The notes: generated from the sequence alone by a model not told the origin. 64,000 bases of DNA from JANQJA01 sp040880285 (GCA_040880285.1 JBBDIT010000076.1:3622-67621), one strand, 5' to 3'; positions 8,264-16,984 are shown, counted from the first letter of the stretch. Translations and numbers: made by a program.

Positions 8264-8725
8264 CTAACAGATACTGAGCAGCTTCTCGGTAAAGTTCTTG
8301 TTGGTGTCTCGTAAGCTCTGGCTTAACAGCGTCGCAATGCCCATCAGTACTCTGTTGGCAATCTCCGGCTCTTCTGCCAGCATCTTCTGGAAGTCCTCGC
8401 GCTTGAGAACAATCAGGCTGAGATTATCCTTGGCACGCACGGTTGCCGATCGTGGTGCCCCGTCAATCAATGACATTTCCCCGACGCTCCGGCCCGGACC
8501 GAGCTCGGCGATGGTGTGTTTTTTGGTGTCAAATTGTTTGATGACTTCGACCGTGCCATCGACGATGAAGAACATGTAACCACCGTGGGCGCCTTCCTTG
8601 AAGACATAGGCGCCATCCTCGTAGTCGTATTTGAACATATATTTTTCGATGGTCTTGTGATCTTCTTCTTCGAGAAAATTGAAGACTTCGAGTTGGGAGA
8701 CCAAATTTCCAATTGACTGCGACAT
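8264..8725 (-). CDS. Cyclic nucleotide-binding domain protein, stand-alone
   Basis: A 153-residue protein made almost only of one Crp-type cyclic nucleotide-binding domain. The beta-roll begins at about residue 40 (GAYVFKEGAHGGYMFFIVDGTVEVIK) and the phosphate-binding cassette is GEMSLIDGAPRSATVRA near residue 82. There is no helix-turn-helix after it; the C-terminal 40 residues form helices (EIANRVLMGIATLLSQSLRDTN), so it is not a Crp-like activator but probably a regulatory subunit or a cAMP/cGMP sensor for a partner. The cassette Arg that contacts cyclic phosphate is kept. It is divergent from moaB and ends 15 bases from the convergent nhaD stop. Confidence 0.83.
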   Translation of the reverse strand: MSQSIGNLVSQLEVFNFLEEEDHKTIEKYMFKYDYEDGAYVFKEGAHGGYMFFIVDGTVEVIKQFDTKKHTIAELGPGRSVGEMSLIDGAPRSATVRAKDNLSLIVLKREDFQKMLAEEPEIANRVLMGIATLLSQSLRDTNKNFTEKLLSIC

Positions 8726-8896
8726 ATGGGTTTCGTTTGTTGGAGGAGGTGAGTTACTGTTTCAAAATCAGTCATTGCAGTCAAGTATAAGCGGACTGAT
8801 TACGATATATGGTGCTGTTTCGCCGGGTTTGTTTTTACCAGAACCCACATCGCTGTATGATGATTGCATACCTTTTATGAATGAGATGGCTGTCCA

Positions 8897-9403
8897 ATGG
8901 CTACCCCCCTCAATATCGCTGTGCTGACCGTGTCGGACACCCGAACACCGGAATCTGATACATCCGGCCAGTTCCTGGCAGATGCGCTGGTTCAGGCTGG
9001 CCATACACTTGCGGGAAGAGAAATTGTGATCGACGACGTGTACCGGCTTCGAGCAACTGTGTCGCAGTGGATTGCTGATACGGGCATAGAAGTGGTACTT
9101 GTGACCGGTGGAACCGGCTTTACCCTTCGGGATTCCACGCCTGAAGCGCTGATGCCGCTGTTTGATCAAAATATTGATGGTTTTGGTGAACTTTTTCGCC
9201 AACTCTCCTATGACGAAATCGGGACGTCGACGATTCAATCGCGCGCCGTCGCTGGCATGGCGAACGGGACGTTAATCTTCTGTATGCCGGGTTCTACTGG
9301 TGCCTGCAAGACCGGGTGGAACCGAATTCTGCGGCAGCAGTTGGATAGTGATTTCAAGCCGTGTAACTTTGCTGAAATCCTGCGTAAAGGCAGTCATGGA
9401 TGA
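8897..9403 (+). CDS. moaB: Molybdopterin adenylyltransferase-type protein MoaB
   Basis: A 168-residue member of the MoaB/MogA family, which adenylates molybdopterin during molybdenum cofactor synthesis. Key motifs are IAVLTVSDTRTPESDTSG at the N-terminus, VTGGTGFTLRDSTPEAL near residue 70, and the C-terminal FCMPGSTGACKTGWNRIL. The length agrees with MoaB of E. coli. Its stop overlaps the moeA ATG by 4 bases (ATGA), which indicates translational coupling. The two genes are a short cofactor operon; no molybdoenzyme gene is visible in the window. Confidence 0.93.
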   Translation: MATPLNIAVLTVSDTRTPESDTSGQFLADALVQAGHTLAGREIVIDDVYRLRATVSQWIADTGIEVVLVTGGTGFTLRDSTPEALMPLFDQNIDGFGELFRQLSYDEIGTSTIQSRAVAGMANGTLIFCMPGSTGACKTGWNRILRQQLDSDFKPCNFAEILRKGSHG

Positions 9404-10617
9404 CGGCCATGTCACCACTTATCCCGGTTGACGAGGTCATCGCAACATTGCTGGCGGATGCTGTACCCAGCCGTGACGTCCAGGAGGTTTCCATATCGAT
9501 ATGTGTCGGTCACGTGCTGGCAGAGGACATGGTAGCGGGTATCAATGTTCCACCCGTTGCTAATAGTTCCATGGATGGTTATGCCTTCAACTGTGAAGAT
9601 GCGGAGATTGCGATCGGTTCCATTTGCAGGATCAGTGATCGGATTGCAGCTGGGACTGTGGGCGCGCCGCTTACCAGGGGCACGGTTGCCAGGATATTCA
9701 CCGGCGCGCCGGTACCCGAGGGAGCCAACGCGGTGGTTATGCAGGAGGATACCGAACCGGTTGATGATGACCATATCAAACTCATCAAGCTACCAGTTCA
9801 GGGCGAAAATGTTCGTGTCGCGGGCCAGGATATTGAAAGAGGTGCTTTGATACTGGCACGTGGCAGGCGAATCAAACCGCAGGATGCCGCGTTGATGGCC
9901 TCGGTGGGTGTTGCTGCAGTGCCCGTCATGCGACCGCTGCGGGTCGCTGTGATGTCGACCGGGGACGAACTTGTCGATCCGCCCGGACCACTTGCTCCGG
10001 GCCAAATATTCAATTCAAATCACTATGCCCTGATCGGACTTATCCGTAATCTTGGCATGGAAGTCGTTGATCTTGGCCTGGTTCCCGATGACCTGAACAG
10101 CACTGAAGTGGCACTGCGCCGCGGTGCCAGCCAGGCTGACTGTATTGTCAGCAGCGGTGGCGTTTCGGTAGGGGAAGAAGACCATGTTAAGGCCGCGCTC
10201 GAGAAACTGGGCGATCTTGCGCTTTGGCGAATTGCTATCAAACCCGGAAAACCACTTGCGTTTGGGCAAATCGAGGGTATCCCGTTCTTTGGCTTGCCGG
10301 GTAATCCAGTGTCAACGTTTGTGACGTTTACAATGATTGCCCGCCCGTATTTGCTGAAGATGCAAGGTTGTAGCGACCTACTGCCCAGGCCTATCTATGC
10401 CAACGCGGCTTTTGAATTGGAGCCGGGTGGCCGCAGGGAGTATGTGCGTGTCAGGCTGGAGACAACCCGGGACGGGGATTTAAATGCCACGGCTTATGGT
10501 AACCAGGGCTCGGGTGTAATGTCGTCAGTTGTATGGGCCGATGCATTGGCCGAAGTCGATATTGGCCAGTCAGTCAGGTATGGTGACCGGCTTAAAGTGT
10601 TCCTCATCGATCACTGA
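9400..10617 (+). CDS. moeA: Molybdopterin molybdenumtransferase MoeA
   Basis: A 405-residue enzyme that inserts molybdate into adenylated molybdopterin. The N-terminal domain has the MDGYAFNCEDA motif, domain III carries TGDELVDPPGPLAPGQIFNSN and SSGGVSVGEEDHVK, and FGLPGNPVSTFVTF follows. The C-terminal beta barrel (REYVRVRLETT) is complete, so the gene is full length. The gene starts inside the moaB stop with a 4-base overlap; ATG 9409 is a second possible start. Moco assembly takes place in the cytosol. Confidence 0.95.
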   Translation: MTAMSPLIPVDEVIATLLADAVPSRDVQEVSISICVGHVLAEDMVAGINVPPVANSSMDGYAFNCEDAEIAIGSICRISDRIAAGTVGAPLTRGTVARIFTGAPVPEGANAVVMQEDTEPVDDDHIKLIKLPVQGENVRVAGQDIERGALILARGRRIKPQDAALMASVGVAAVPVMRPLRVAVMSTGDELVDPPGPLAPGQIFNSNHYALIGLIRNLGMEVVDLGLVPDDLNSTEVALRRGASQADCIVSSGGVSVGEEDHVKAALEKLGDLALWRIAIKPGKPLAFGQIEGIPFFGLPGNPVSTFVTFTMIARPYLLKMQGCSDLLPRPIYANAAFELEPGGRREYVRVRLETTRDGDLNATAYGNQGSGVMSSVVWADALAEVDIGQSVRYGDRLKVFLIDH

Positions 10618-10644
10618 CGGCTGGCCACAGAGAGGATTGTATCT

Positions 10645-10827
10645 ATGGGTATCATGTTGTTGAGCATATTTGTTTCGATGATCGTCGGATGCCTCCTATG
10701 GATCGTGATCGGAGAAAAATTCCCGCCCAGCGAAGAAATCAAATTGCCGCCGCTTAATAATATCGTTATCTATACATTGCTGAGTGTTATCCCTGTGTAT
10801 TTATTCATTTTCTTTGTGTTCGGCTAG
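10645..10827 (+). CDS. Small two-helix membrane protein, unknown
   Basis: A 60-residue protein with two hydrophobic helices, residues 2-21 and about 38-58, joined by a polar loop (GEKFPPSEEIKLPPLN). AGAGAGGAT-like purine-rich sequence precedes ATG 10645, and the gene lies 27 bases after moeA in the same direction. I do not recognise a family. The clean hydrophobic pattern and tight spacing suggest a real gene. The stop codon TAG is followed immediately by the start-like TTG of the next gene, so translation may be coupled. Confidence 0.6.
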   Translation: MGIMLLSIFVSMIVGCLLWIVIGEKFPPSEEIKLPPLNNIVIYTLLSVIPVYLFIFFVFG

Positions 10828-11454
10828 TTGGCGTCTGTGCGACTGCCGGTCGATATCAATACTGTTAAAGGGTTTCTTGCGCCGGAAGAGGGCCTGGCAC
10901 TGTTCGATCACTGTATGCAGGCATGTGCGATCGGGCCGTGTCTTGAGGTTGGAAGCTACTGTGGCAAGTCGACGGTTTATCTGGGCCAGGCCTGCAAGGA
11001 ATCCGGCCGGACGTTATTTGCGCTCGACCACCACAGGGGCTCTGAAGAACATCAATTGGGGGAGGAATATCACGATCCGTCGCTCTTTGATGAAGCGGTC
11101 GGGCTGATGGATTCATTTAAAGAGTTCAGGAAGACGCTGCGAGCTGCCAATCTCGAAAACACAGTCGTGCCGATCGTCGCATCATCAGCTATTGCAGCAA
11201 TGGATTGGCAGACACCCCTTGGCATGGTCTTCATCGATGGAGGGCATAGTCTGCAAGCGGCAGTAGCAGATTATGAATCATGGGCGCACCACATAAGGCC
11301 AGGCGGAATTCTTGCGATTCACGACATCTTTCCTGATCCAAAGGATGGCGGCCAGGCGCCGTATACCATCTATCAACGTGCGATCGCCTCGGGCCTATTC
11401 GAGGCGCTTGGCGTCGTTAGCACGCTGGGTGTCCTGCGACGCAAGCACAGTTGA
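10828..11454 (+). CDS. Class I SAM-dependent methyltransferase (Methyltransf_24 type)
   Basis: A roughly 205-residue Rossmann methyltransferase. Motif I is visible as PCLEVGSYCGKSTVYLGQA near residue 31 and motif II as TLFALDHHRGSEEH; GMVFIDGGHSLQAAVADYESW and PGGILAIHDIF near the C-terminus are typical of the Methyltransf_24 group that includes O-methyltransferases and cephalosporin-hydroxylase relatives. The start is uncertain: TTG 10828 directly follows the previous stop, and GTG 10837 is an alternative. The last 60 bases overlap the convergent toroid-protein gene, which is unusual and suggests these two genes evolve together. It may act in the same glycolipid or polyketide-like modification as the neighbouring minus-strand genes. 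Confidence 0.78.
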   Translation: MASVRLPVDINTVKGFLAPEEGLALFDHCMQACAIGPCLEVGSYCGKSTVYLGQACKESGRTLFALDHHRGSEEHQLGEEYHDPSLFDEAVGLMDSFKEFRKTLRAANLENTVVPIVASSAIAAMDWQTPLGMVFIDGGHSLQAAVADYESWAHHIRPGGILAIHDIFPDPKDGGQAPYTIYQRAIASGLFEALGVVSTLGVLRRKHS

Positions 11455-12477
11455 CTCTTCCAGAAACAGATGTGCGGCAGCGGTGCGATTGGAAAGTGCG
11501 TCGGCTGCCAGTAATATCGCGCCTGCCGTCCAGGTCGGCTTCTCCAGTGGCCACAGGGCCTTGTCCCGGTACACATAGCCAGTCCAGTAAGATCCGTCAT
11601 CATCGCGGAACTGGTGCAGCCAGCTAAATAATTGGATCGCCCTGGGATATTCTCCAGCCGCCAGCAGTGACATCACGAGTTCGCATGACTCTGCAACTGT
11701 CACCCAGGGTTCGTCGTTGACGCAGCGACACCCTAATTCACCCACCACAAATTGTGACCATCTCGACTTCAAGTGTTTACGTGCTTTGGCGCCTTTAATG
11801 ACACCGGTCAGGACCGGGTAGAACCAGTCCATGGCGAACCGGCTCTTGCTGTCCCAGGTACGGTCAAAACATTCGGGATGGTTTTGCAATGCGTGACCGA
11901 GCCGGGTGCGTGCCAGGGCCCAGTCGGAAGTTTTGATTTCAAGAGTGGTGGCAATGTTGAGCGCGCACTCAAGACTTTTGTAAATGCTGCTACAGCCGGT
12001 GACCAGGGAATCCTGGCGAATACCTTTGGTGGTATCTTCGCACCAGAAAATCTGTCCCTCGTTACCTTGCAAGCGAAGAACGAATGCCATTGCCTTTTCG
12101 ATGACGGGCCACATGGTCTCCAGAAAGTCTGTATCAGCAGTAACCAGATAGTAGTGCCAGACACCGGTAGCAATATAGGCGACGTAGTTGCTCTCGGCAC
12201 GCGTGTCATCTTCGACCTCACCGTCTTTATAAGCAGCAAGCCAGCTGCCATTCGGCAGTTGATTGTCCCTGAGCCAATAGTAAGCTTGCGCCGCCTCGTC
12301 GAGGCGATCGCCGATGGTGAGGCCCATGGCAGCCTCAATATGATCCCAGGGGTCCATGCATCCGCCTTCGTACCAGGGGATCGCACCGTCCTGTTGCTGG
12401 ACACGGGCGATGTACTCCACCGTGTCCTGGAAATATTCTGTGGGGAAGAAACCCATCGATACGTATAACTTTGTCAC
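11395..12477 (-). CDS. Alpha/alpha-toroid protein (prenyltransferase/terpenoid cyclase-like)
   Basis: A 360-residue protein with repeating helical hairpins, each carrying a QW-like end such as QQQDGAIPWYEG, NQLPNGSWLAAY and RDDDGSYWTGYVY. These resemble the repeats of terpenoid cyclase, protein prenyltransferase and six-hairpin glycosidase toroids. No DDTA or DxDD catalytic motif of squalene cyclases is seen, so a glycoside-processing or substrate-binding role is equally possible. It starts with GTG 12477, overlapping by one base the stop of the upstream methyltransferase gene; ATG codon 8 is an alternative. Expressed with the GT4 and methyltransferase genes. Function unknown. Confidence 0.65.
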   Translation of the reverse strand: MTKLYVSMGFFPTEYFQDTVEYIARVQQQDGAIPWYEGGCMDPWDHIEAAMGLTIGDRLDEAAQAYYWLRDNQLPNGSWLAAYKDGEVEDDTRAESNYVAYIATGVWHYYLVTADTDFLETMWPVIEKAMAFVLRLQGNEGQIFWCEDTTKGIRQDSLVTGCSSIYKSLECALNIATTLEIKTSDWALARTRLGHALQNHPECFDRTWDSKSRFAMDWFYPVLTGVIKGAKARKHLKSRWSQFVVGELGCRCVNDEPWVTVAESCELVMSLLAAGEYPRAIQLFSWLHQFRDDDGSYWTGYVYRDKALWPLEKPTWTAGAILLAADALSNRTAAAHLFLEESTVLASQDTQRANDAKRLE

Positions 12478-13229
12478 TATGTTAAACCAACTGATGATTG
12501 TGTTGATGTAGTCTTGACGAAGTACATGACCACGCTTTTGCCCATGATTGGGTTGAGTAACTTATCGAGTCCCTGTGTCAACCAGGGCCGCTTCATCAGG
12601 TCCCATACCAGGAACCTGTGATATGCGCGTACGACTCTGGCGTCTTCGTCATCCTTGTTCGCCTTCCAGAACAGGCATTTTAGCCACCAGTAGGGCACGT
12701 GTAGCGAATGTGCCCAGTGACGCCGATAGTGGACAAAGCCAAGGCGCTTAATATCATCACACAGCATGGACGCGTTGAAGATGCGAACATGGCCACCTTC
12801 CACTTCATGATAGTCATCGCTCAGTTGCCAGCAAACCCACTCGGGGAAAAACCTGGGGACTGAAACGGCAAAGGTGCCGCCTGTTCGCAAGACCCTGCCT
12901 ATCTCTCGAAGCACGGCCGCATAGTCAGGAATATGTTCCAGCACCTCGGAACAGATTACCTTGTCAAAGCTGTTGTCGGCAAACGGCAGGTGTTGTCCGT
13001 CTGAGATGGCCAGCAGCAGGTGCTTGTCGTTATTCTCAGGTTCGACGAATTCGCCAAATCGTTCCGCCGTGGTCTTGAGGTCTTTCATGGACAGGTCAAC
13101 ACCCACGGACTCGACCGCCCTGGCCATGTAGGCTGAAATGGCGTGCCGACCCTCTCCACAGCCGAGATCCAGGATGCGATCCCCGTCTGCCAATTGTAGA
13201 TCCTCAAAATTGATGGTTTGCATCGACAT
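12477..13229 (-). CDS. Class I SAM-dependent methyltransferase (UbiE-like)
   Basis: A 250-residue methyltransferase. Motif I is ILDLGCGEGRHAI near residue 19 and the motif II acid lies in VGVDLS. SEVLEHIPDYAAVLREIGRVLRTGGTFAVSVPRFFPEW covers the later motifs of the Methyltransf_11 group. The 100 C-terminal residues contain several aromatic and Trp-rich stretches (HWAHSLHVPYWWLKCLFW) that may associate with membranes or bind a lipid. Its ATG follows directly after the GT4 stop codon and its stop overlaps the toroid gene start, so the three form one operon. Probable O- or C-methylation of a glycosylated or lipid product; substrate not known. Confidence 0.8.
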   Translation of the reverse strand: MSMQTINFEDLQLADGDRILDLGCGEGRHAISAYMARAVESVGVDLSMKDLKTTAERFGEFVEPENNDKHLLLAISDGQHLPFADNSFDKVICSEVLEHIPDYAAVLREIGRVLRTGGTFAVSVPRFFPEWVCWQLSDDYHEVEGGHVRIFNASMLCDDIKRLGFVHYRRHWAHSLHVPYWWLKCLFWKANKDDEDARVVRAYHRFLVWDLMKRPWLTQGLDKLLNPIMGKSVVMYFVKTTSTQSSVGLT

Positions 13230-14567
13230 CTATGGTGTTGCACCTGACCGCGCTATCGCCTTGTGGTCTTGTCCAATGATGTCCCGGTACAAACGCACCA
13301 TATCCTTCGCCGCGACCTGCCAGCTGAATTTTTCGACAATACGCTTGCGCCCGGCTTGCGAAAGGCGTGCACGTTCTGTCGGATTTTCGAGCATTGACTT
13401 GATGCCATCTGCCAGCGCCTGGGCATCACGGACGGGCACCAGCAGGCCGGCGTCACCAACAACTTCCGGTAAGGCACCACCAGTAGTCGATATCACAGGT
13501 ACGCCGCAGGACATGGCTTCACCAGCCGGAAATCCGAAGCCTTCATATAAGGAAGGCACAACCACTAGCGTGGACTCTGCATACAGGCGAACCACATCAA
13601 GGGTCGAGACTCCGGAGACGAAAGTTAGCCGGTCCCTGACATCAAGCCTGTCAATGAGCTTGTGGGTATCGCCGTCATCGTTGAGTTTGCCGAGTATGAC
13701 GAGCCGTAGCCCGGGATAAGACACTTTCAGTGTTGCGATTGCCTCAATGAGGTATTTGAGCCCTTTGAGTGGCTGGTCTGCGCTAGCTGTCGCCATGATC
13801 TGGAATGGTTTTTTTTCAACTTCCGGTAGTGGTCGGAATATCTCGGTGTCAATACCATTGTAGACAACATTGACACGCCGGGGATCGAGGCCGAACGCAG
13901 TCATAATATCGTTTCTTGAACATTCGGATACTGTAACAATATGGTTGAGGCGTGAGGCTACTTTCTTTTGCATGCCGATAAATGAGTGCCAGCGTCTGAT
14001 CAACAAGCGCAACTTCCAGGTTTGTGCGTTGGATAGCGCTAACGAAAGGTCGCTGGTAATGGGATGATGAATCGTTGTCAGTAGTGGAATTCCGGCTTCC
14101 TGCAGTGCCAGTGTGCCATAACAAAGCGATTGGTTGTCGTGCACTATGTCGTAGTTTGGCCGTTCTCGATGGAAGTACTGTTGCAGCCGCCGTCCAAAAG
14201 TGTAGGGTTCGGGAAAACCTCCGGTTAACATGCTGAAGTATTCGAACGTATCCGAGAAGGATAAAAGGTGCCGCGGCCGTAGTGCCGTCACGTGATTGGG
14301 CGCGGAAAACAGGTCAAGTGATGGCAATTTGATGAGATTGACAGCATCAATGAGATCCGGATAGGGCGGTCCTGAGATAACGTCAACGCTATGGCCGTCA
14401 TCGACAAGTGCTTTACTGAGATAGTGCAGGTAGATGCCTTGTCCGCCACTGTATGGATTACTGCGGTAGCCGAGTAAGGCGATGCGCAGTGCAGATTCAC
14501 CATTCGGCTTGACGGTATCGTCAAGGTTGTCGTGGGGAGCCTGGGCAGGAATCTTGCGCTCTAGCAT
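13230..14567 (-). CDS. GT4 family glycosyltransferase
   Basis: A 445-residue GT-B enzyme. The N-terminal Rossmann half has the glycine-rich RIALLGYRSNPYSGGQGIYLHYLSKAL loop near residue 27; the C-terminal half has the GT4 donor site EGFGFPAGEAMSCGVPVISTTGGALPEVVGDAG, with the E-x7-E pattern, and ADQPLKGLKYLIEAIA. It retains configuration and uses a nucleotide sugar on an unknown lipid or glycan acceptor. It is the first gene of a minus-strand operon with the methyltransferase and toroid protein, and no flippase, polymerase or sugar-nucleotide genes are near, so this is not a standard O-antigen cluster. Confidence 0.88.
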   Translation of the reverse strand: MLERKIPAQAPHDNLDDTVKPNGESALRIALLGYRSNPYSGGQGIYLHYLSKALVDDGHSVDVISGPPYPDLIDAVNLIKLPSLDLFSAPNHVTALRPRHLLSFSDTFEYFSMLTGGFPEPYTFGRRLQQYFHRERPNYDIVHDNQSLCYGTLALQEAGIPLLTTIHHPITSDLSLALSNAQTWKLRLLIRRWHSFIGMQKKVASRLNHIVTVSECSRNDIMTAFGLDPRRVNVVYNGIDTEIFRPLPEVEKKPFQIMATASADQPLKGLKYLIEAIATLKVSYPGLRLVILGKLNDDGDTHKLIDRLDVRDRLTFVSGVSTLDVVRLYAESTLVVVPSLYEGFGFPAGEAMSCGVPVISTTGGALPEVVGDAGLLVPVRDAQALADGIKSMLENPTERARLSQAGRKRIVEKFSWQVAAKDMVRLYRDIIGQDHKAIARSGATP

Positions 14568-14642
14568 AAAAAAGCACGTATTGTATGCTGTCGAAGTAGG
14601 GATGCCAAATTGCTGTATCGCAGCAGACCTCGCATCAGGTGG

Positions 14643-15611
14643 CTATTCGGTAGTGTCCTGCGCGGGGATATCCGAGGCGCGCCGACCACGTCTTCTTTTG
14701 TCATTGTTCGACAATTCCGAGATCTTGAAGACAGTCTTTGCTTCAACGCGCCGGTCTGCATCATTGCGTCTTTCTGGTCCGTAAGCCGGTGCATCGTGTT
14801 CCTCGGTAAATACGTTGGCATAGAGGTTGGCAACCCAGGCTTGCCCTTCCTGAGTTCGCCTCAGGAATCTCAGTCCTTCAGAAATAAAGGGATTTACGAC
14901 TTCCCAGAAGAATTTGGGATAGCCGGCACGAAGGTCCGCGGCGGTGGTGTAGCCCATTTTTGCAGCCTGGCCGGTTTCTTTAAATTCTGCGAACAGGGCT
15001 GAGATTTTGCGAATGTATTGGGGGTCGGCCAATTGGCCGATCAGGTCCGCGGCGCGAATCAGCCCGGGGAAATCGGTGGCCTCCTGTGCATCTTCTTCAC
15101 TCGGCACTGGAAAGCGAGTCCGTTCTATGTTGTACAAAATTGTGTCGTAATCGAGCCACTCGTCATTTTCGAAACGTTCGGATATGTAGATTTTGGCCCG
15201 ATCAACATGATAGGGCGTCAAGAATGCATCTGTCGAGCCAGGCGGTGGTGAGATGGTTTCCATGTCCTGATTGATGGCGTAGCGGCCGTTTCGATCAGCC
15301 CGGCAAATGCCGCGGACATAGCCGATATCATGATTCAGCAGCGAGACGACAAAGTGTACCCACTCCTTGGCGGAGACGCTGCCTTCAATGAGAATCTTTC
15401 CCCGCAGGATCTCCATACCCACCATGGTAACCATGATGGTGTGATTGACATCGTGGTAGGGCGCATCACTGTTGGCGATGATTTCAAGGGCATTCCTGGC
15501 GTTCGCTACCAGCAGGTGGATGTCAGTCTCGTTGCCGCCATACATATTGTGATAGTGGTCCACCAGCTCATCGACAAAATGCTCGATGACGACAGACGAT
15601 GGATTGAACAT
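14643..15611 (-). CDS. HD-domain metal-dependent phosphohydrolase
   Basis: A 322-residue protein with an HD-type helical domain. The metal ligands appear as YHDVNHTIMV (about residue 52) and the defining His-Asp pair in LLNHDIGYVRG (about 95). Further acidic residues lie in TDFPGLIRAADLIGQLADPQYIR. The C-terminal 50 residues are charged and disordered-looking (RRNDADRRVEAK, DKRRRGRRASDIP). Members hydrolyse nucleotides or cyclic nucleotides, substrate unknown here. ATG 15611 has GGAGA upstream; the upstream in-frame sequence does not resemble the family. It is divergent from metR with 184 bases between. Confidence 0.78.
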   Translation of the reverse strand: MFNPSSVVIEHFVDELVDHYHNMYGGNETDIHLLVANARNALEIIANSDAPYHDVNHTIMVTMVGMEILRGKILIEGSVSAKEWVHFVVSLLNHDIGYVRGICRADRNGRYAINQDMETISPPPGSTDAFLTPYHVDRAKIYISERFENDEWLDYDTILYNIERTRFPVPSEEDAQEATDFPGLIRAADLIGQLADPQYIRKISALFAEFKETGQAAKMGYTTAADLRAGYPKFFWEVVNPFISEGLRFLRRTQEGQAWVANLYANVFTEEHDAPAYGPERRNDADRRVEAKTVFKISELSNNDKRRRGRRASDIPAQDTTE

Positions 15612-15795
15612 TCTTGTCTCCGACAATGCGATTGCGTCAGGTATTGTCTCGTGTAAGGGCGTCGAGTCAAGCCATATTTGTGCTCGACATGGTATATGGC
15701 CAATTTCAGGACATCCATGAACCGATCTTGCTAAAATGAACAATCTCGAACTTTGTGGTCTATATCGTGAACATTACTCATGCATGGCGAGTCCT

Positions 15796-16716
15796 ATGAT
15801 CGAACTCAGGCACTTGAAGACCCTGGTGGCACTGCGGGACACCGGGAGCCTGGTTGAGGCAGCGGACCGCCTGTACCTGACCCAATCCGCTCTGTCTCAC
15901 CAGATCAAGGATCTTGAGGATCGGCTGGACTGTACTTTGTTTGTACGTAAGACCAGACCGCCCCGATTTACCAGTGCCGGCCGGCGCCTCTTGCAACTGG
16001 CGGATGACGTGGTGCCGATGTTCAAGGCAGCAGAACGGGACATTGGGCGCCTGGCAGGGGGTGAAGCGGGGCGCCTGCATATTTGCATTGAATGCCATAG
16101 TTGCTTCCAGTGGCTGATTCCCTGTATCGATCGCTATCGAGGCAATTGGCCTGAGGTGGAACTCGATCTTACCGGCGGCCATAATTTTGCGCCGTTACCG
16201 GCACTGGTGCGTGGTGATCTGGATCTGGTGATTACATCGGATCCGATTGATCTGGCCGGAGTCGAATATGTGCCGTTATTTCGCTACGAGGCAATGCTGG
16301 CAGTCAACAAACAACACCCTCTTGCCTCAAAGAGCATTATCGAGCCTGAGGACCTGGCGGACCAGATGCTGATTATCTATCCTGTTGACCACGATCGGCT
16401 CGATATCTTCACGCGGTTTCTGGAACCGGCAGATGTGGAGCCAGCGGCGATTCGAACGGCTGAGCTGACACCCATGATGGTGCAGTTGGTGGCCAGCGGT
16501 CGCGGTGTGACCTGTTTGCCTAACTGGGCGCTGACCGAATATCTGGAAAACGAGACCATTGTCGCGCGTAAACTCGGTGAGGACGGAGTTTGGGCGACGT
16601 TATATGCCGCGATTCGTGAAGACCAGCGTGACGCCCCATTCATGGAAGATTTTCTGGCCACTGCCAGCGACACCTGTTTTACGAACCTGACCGGGATTCG
16701 TCCGGCGAAGGACTAA
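15796..16716 (+). CDS. metR: LysR-type regulator MetR
   Basis: A 306-residue LysR regulator. The N-terminal winged helix (IELRHLKTLVALRDTGSLVEAADRLYLTQSALSHQIKDLEDRL, here described by its ends) and the IECHSCFQWLIP segment after residue 100 are the marks of MetR, which activates metE/metH/glyA in response to homocysteine. The later GDLDLVITSDP, IYPVDHDRLDIFTRFL and GRGVTCLPNW blocks also agree. ATG 15796 starts exactly where E. coli MetR starts; ATG 15784 is four codons earlier. No metE is next to it; the possible homocysteine-making PatB-like lyase is at 4810-5946. Downstream is the orphan minus-strand unit. Confidence 0.9.
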   Translation: MIELRHLKTLVALRDTGSLVEAADRLYLTQSALSHQIKDLEDRLDCTLFVRKTRPPRFTSAGRRLLQLADDVVPMFKAAERDIGRLAGGEAGRLHICIECHSCFQWLIPCIDRYRGNWPEVELDLTGGHNFAPLPALVRGDLDLVITSDPIDLAGVEYVPLFRYEAMLAVNKQHPLASKSIIEPEDLADQMLIIYPVDHDRLDIFTRFLEPADVEPAAIRTAELTPMMVQLVASGRGVTCLPNWALTEYLENETIVARKLGEDGVWATLYAAIREDQRDAPFMEDFLATASDTCFTNLTGIRPAKD

Positions 16717-16761
16717 AGCACCTGAGCACCCTGGCGGCTGCGGGCAAGTAGGCTGCCAACG

Positions 16762-16792
16762 AAAAAGCCCCGGGCTTTTGACACCCGGGGCT
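16762..16792 (-). terminator. Rho-independent terminator of an orphan minus-strand unit
   Basis: AGCCCCGGG at 16766-16774 pairs perfectly with CCCGGGGCT at 16784-16792 over a 9-base loop. The A-run at 16762-16766 becomes a T-run after the stem when read on the minus strand, and no T-run exists on the plus-strand side. The terminator therefore serves leftward transcription, not metR. It lies about 70 bases after the stop of the candidate small ORF. Confidence 0.85.
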
Positions 16793-16835
16793 TCGTCAAC
16801 GTAGGGGAGCAAGCTCCGAATCAAGTCTAAAAGAC

Positions 16836-16979
16836 CTAGACCAACTCGGAGGCTCCCTCGATAGACTGACTATTGATGGGATCACCTCCTTTTACGCTCA
16901 GGGTGCCGATCGGCGTGCTAAGAGGTTCCCCCTGGATAGAACAACCAGCACGATCATCAATGATCCTGTCAAAAGACAA
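16836..16979 (-). CDS. Candidate small protein or sRNA-encoded ORF, unknown
   Basis: An open frame of up to 47 residues (starting from TTG 16979; ATT 16961 would give about 41) reads IIDDRAGCSIQGEPLSTPIG then TLSVKGGDPINSQSIEGASELV and stops at TAG 16836. It lies between a near-consensus promoter (16985-17013) and a terminator (16762-16792). Inside it, minus-strand bases 16894-16879 are complementary to the 3' end of 16S rRNA over 13 bases (AAGGAGGTGATCC), an unusually strong ribosome-binding sequence, but no ATG follows it at the normal distance. A separate 19-codon ATG frame starts at 16957. It could be a small protein, a leader or a ribosome-binding RNA. No family recognised. Confidence 0.35.
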   Translation of the reverse strand: MSFDRIIDDRAGCSIQGEPLSTPIGTLSVKGGDPINSQSIEGASELV

Positions 16980-16984
16980 AAATG

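Noticed and set aside
16766..16792. Hairpin as terminator of metR
   Set aside because: The T-run is only present when read on the minus strand; on the plus strand there is none after the stem.
16879..16894. GGATCACCTCCTTTTA, like the 3' end of 16S rRNA
   Set aside because: Only about 13 bases match; the rest of helix 45 is not there, so it is no rRNA fragment. It is treated as a strong anti-anti-SD match on the minus strand.
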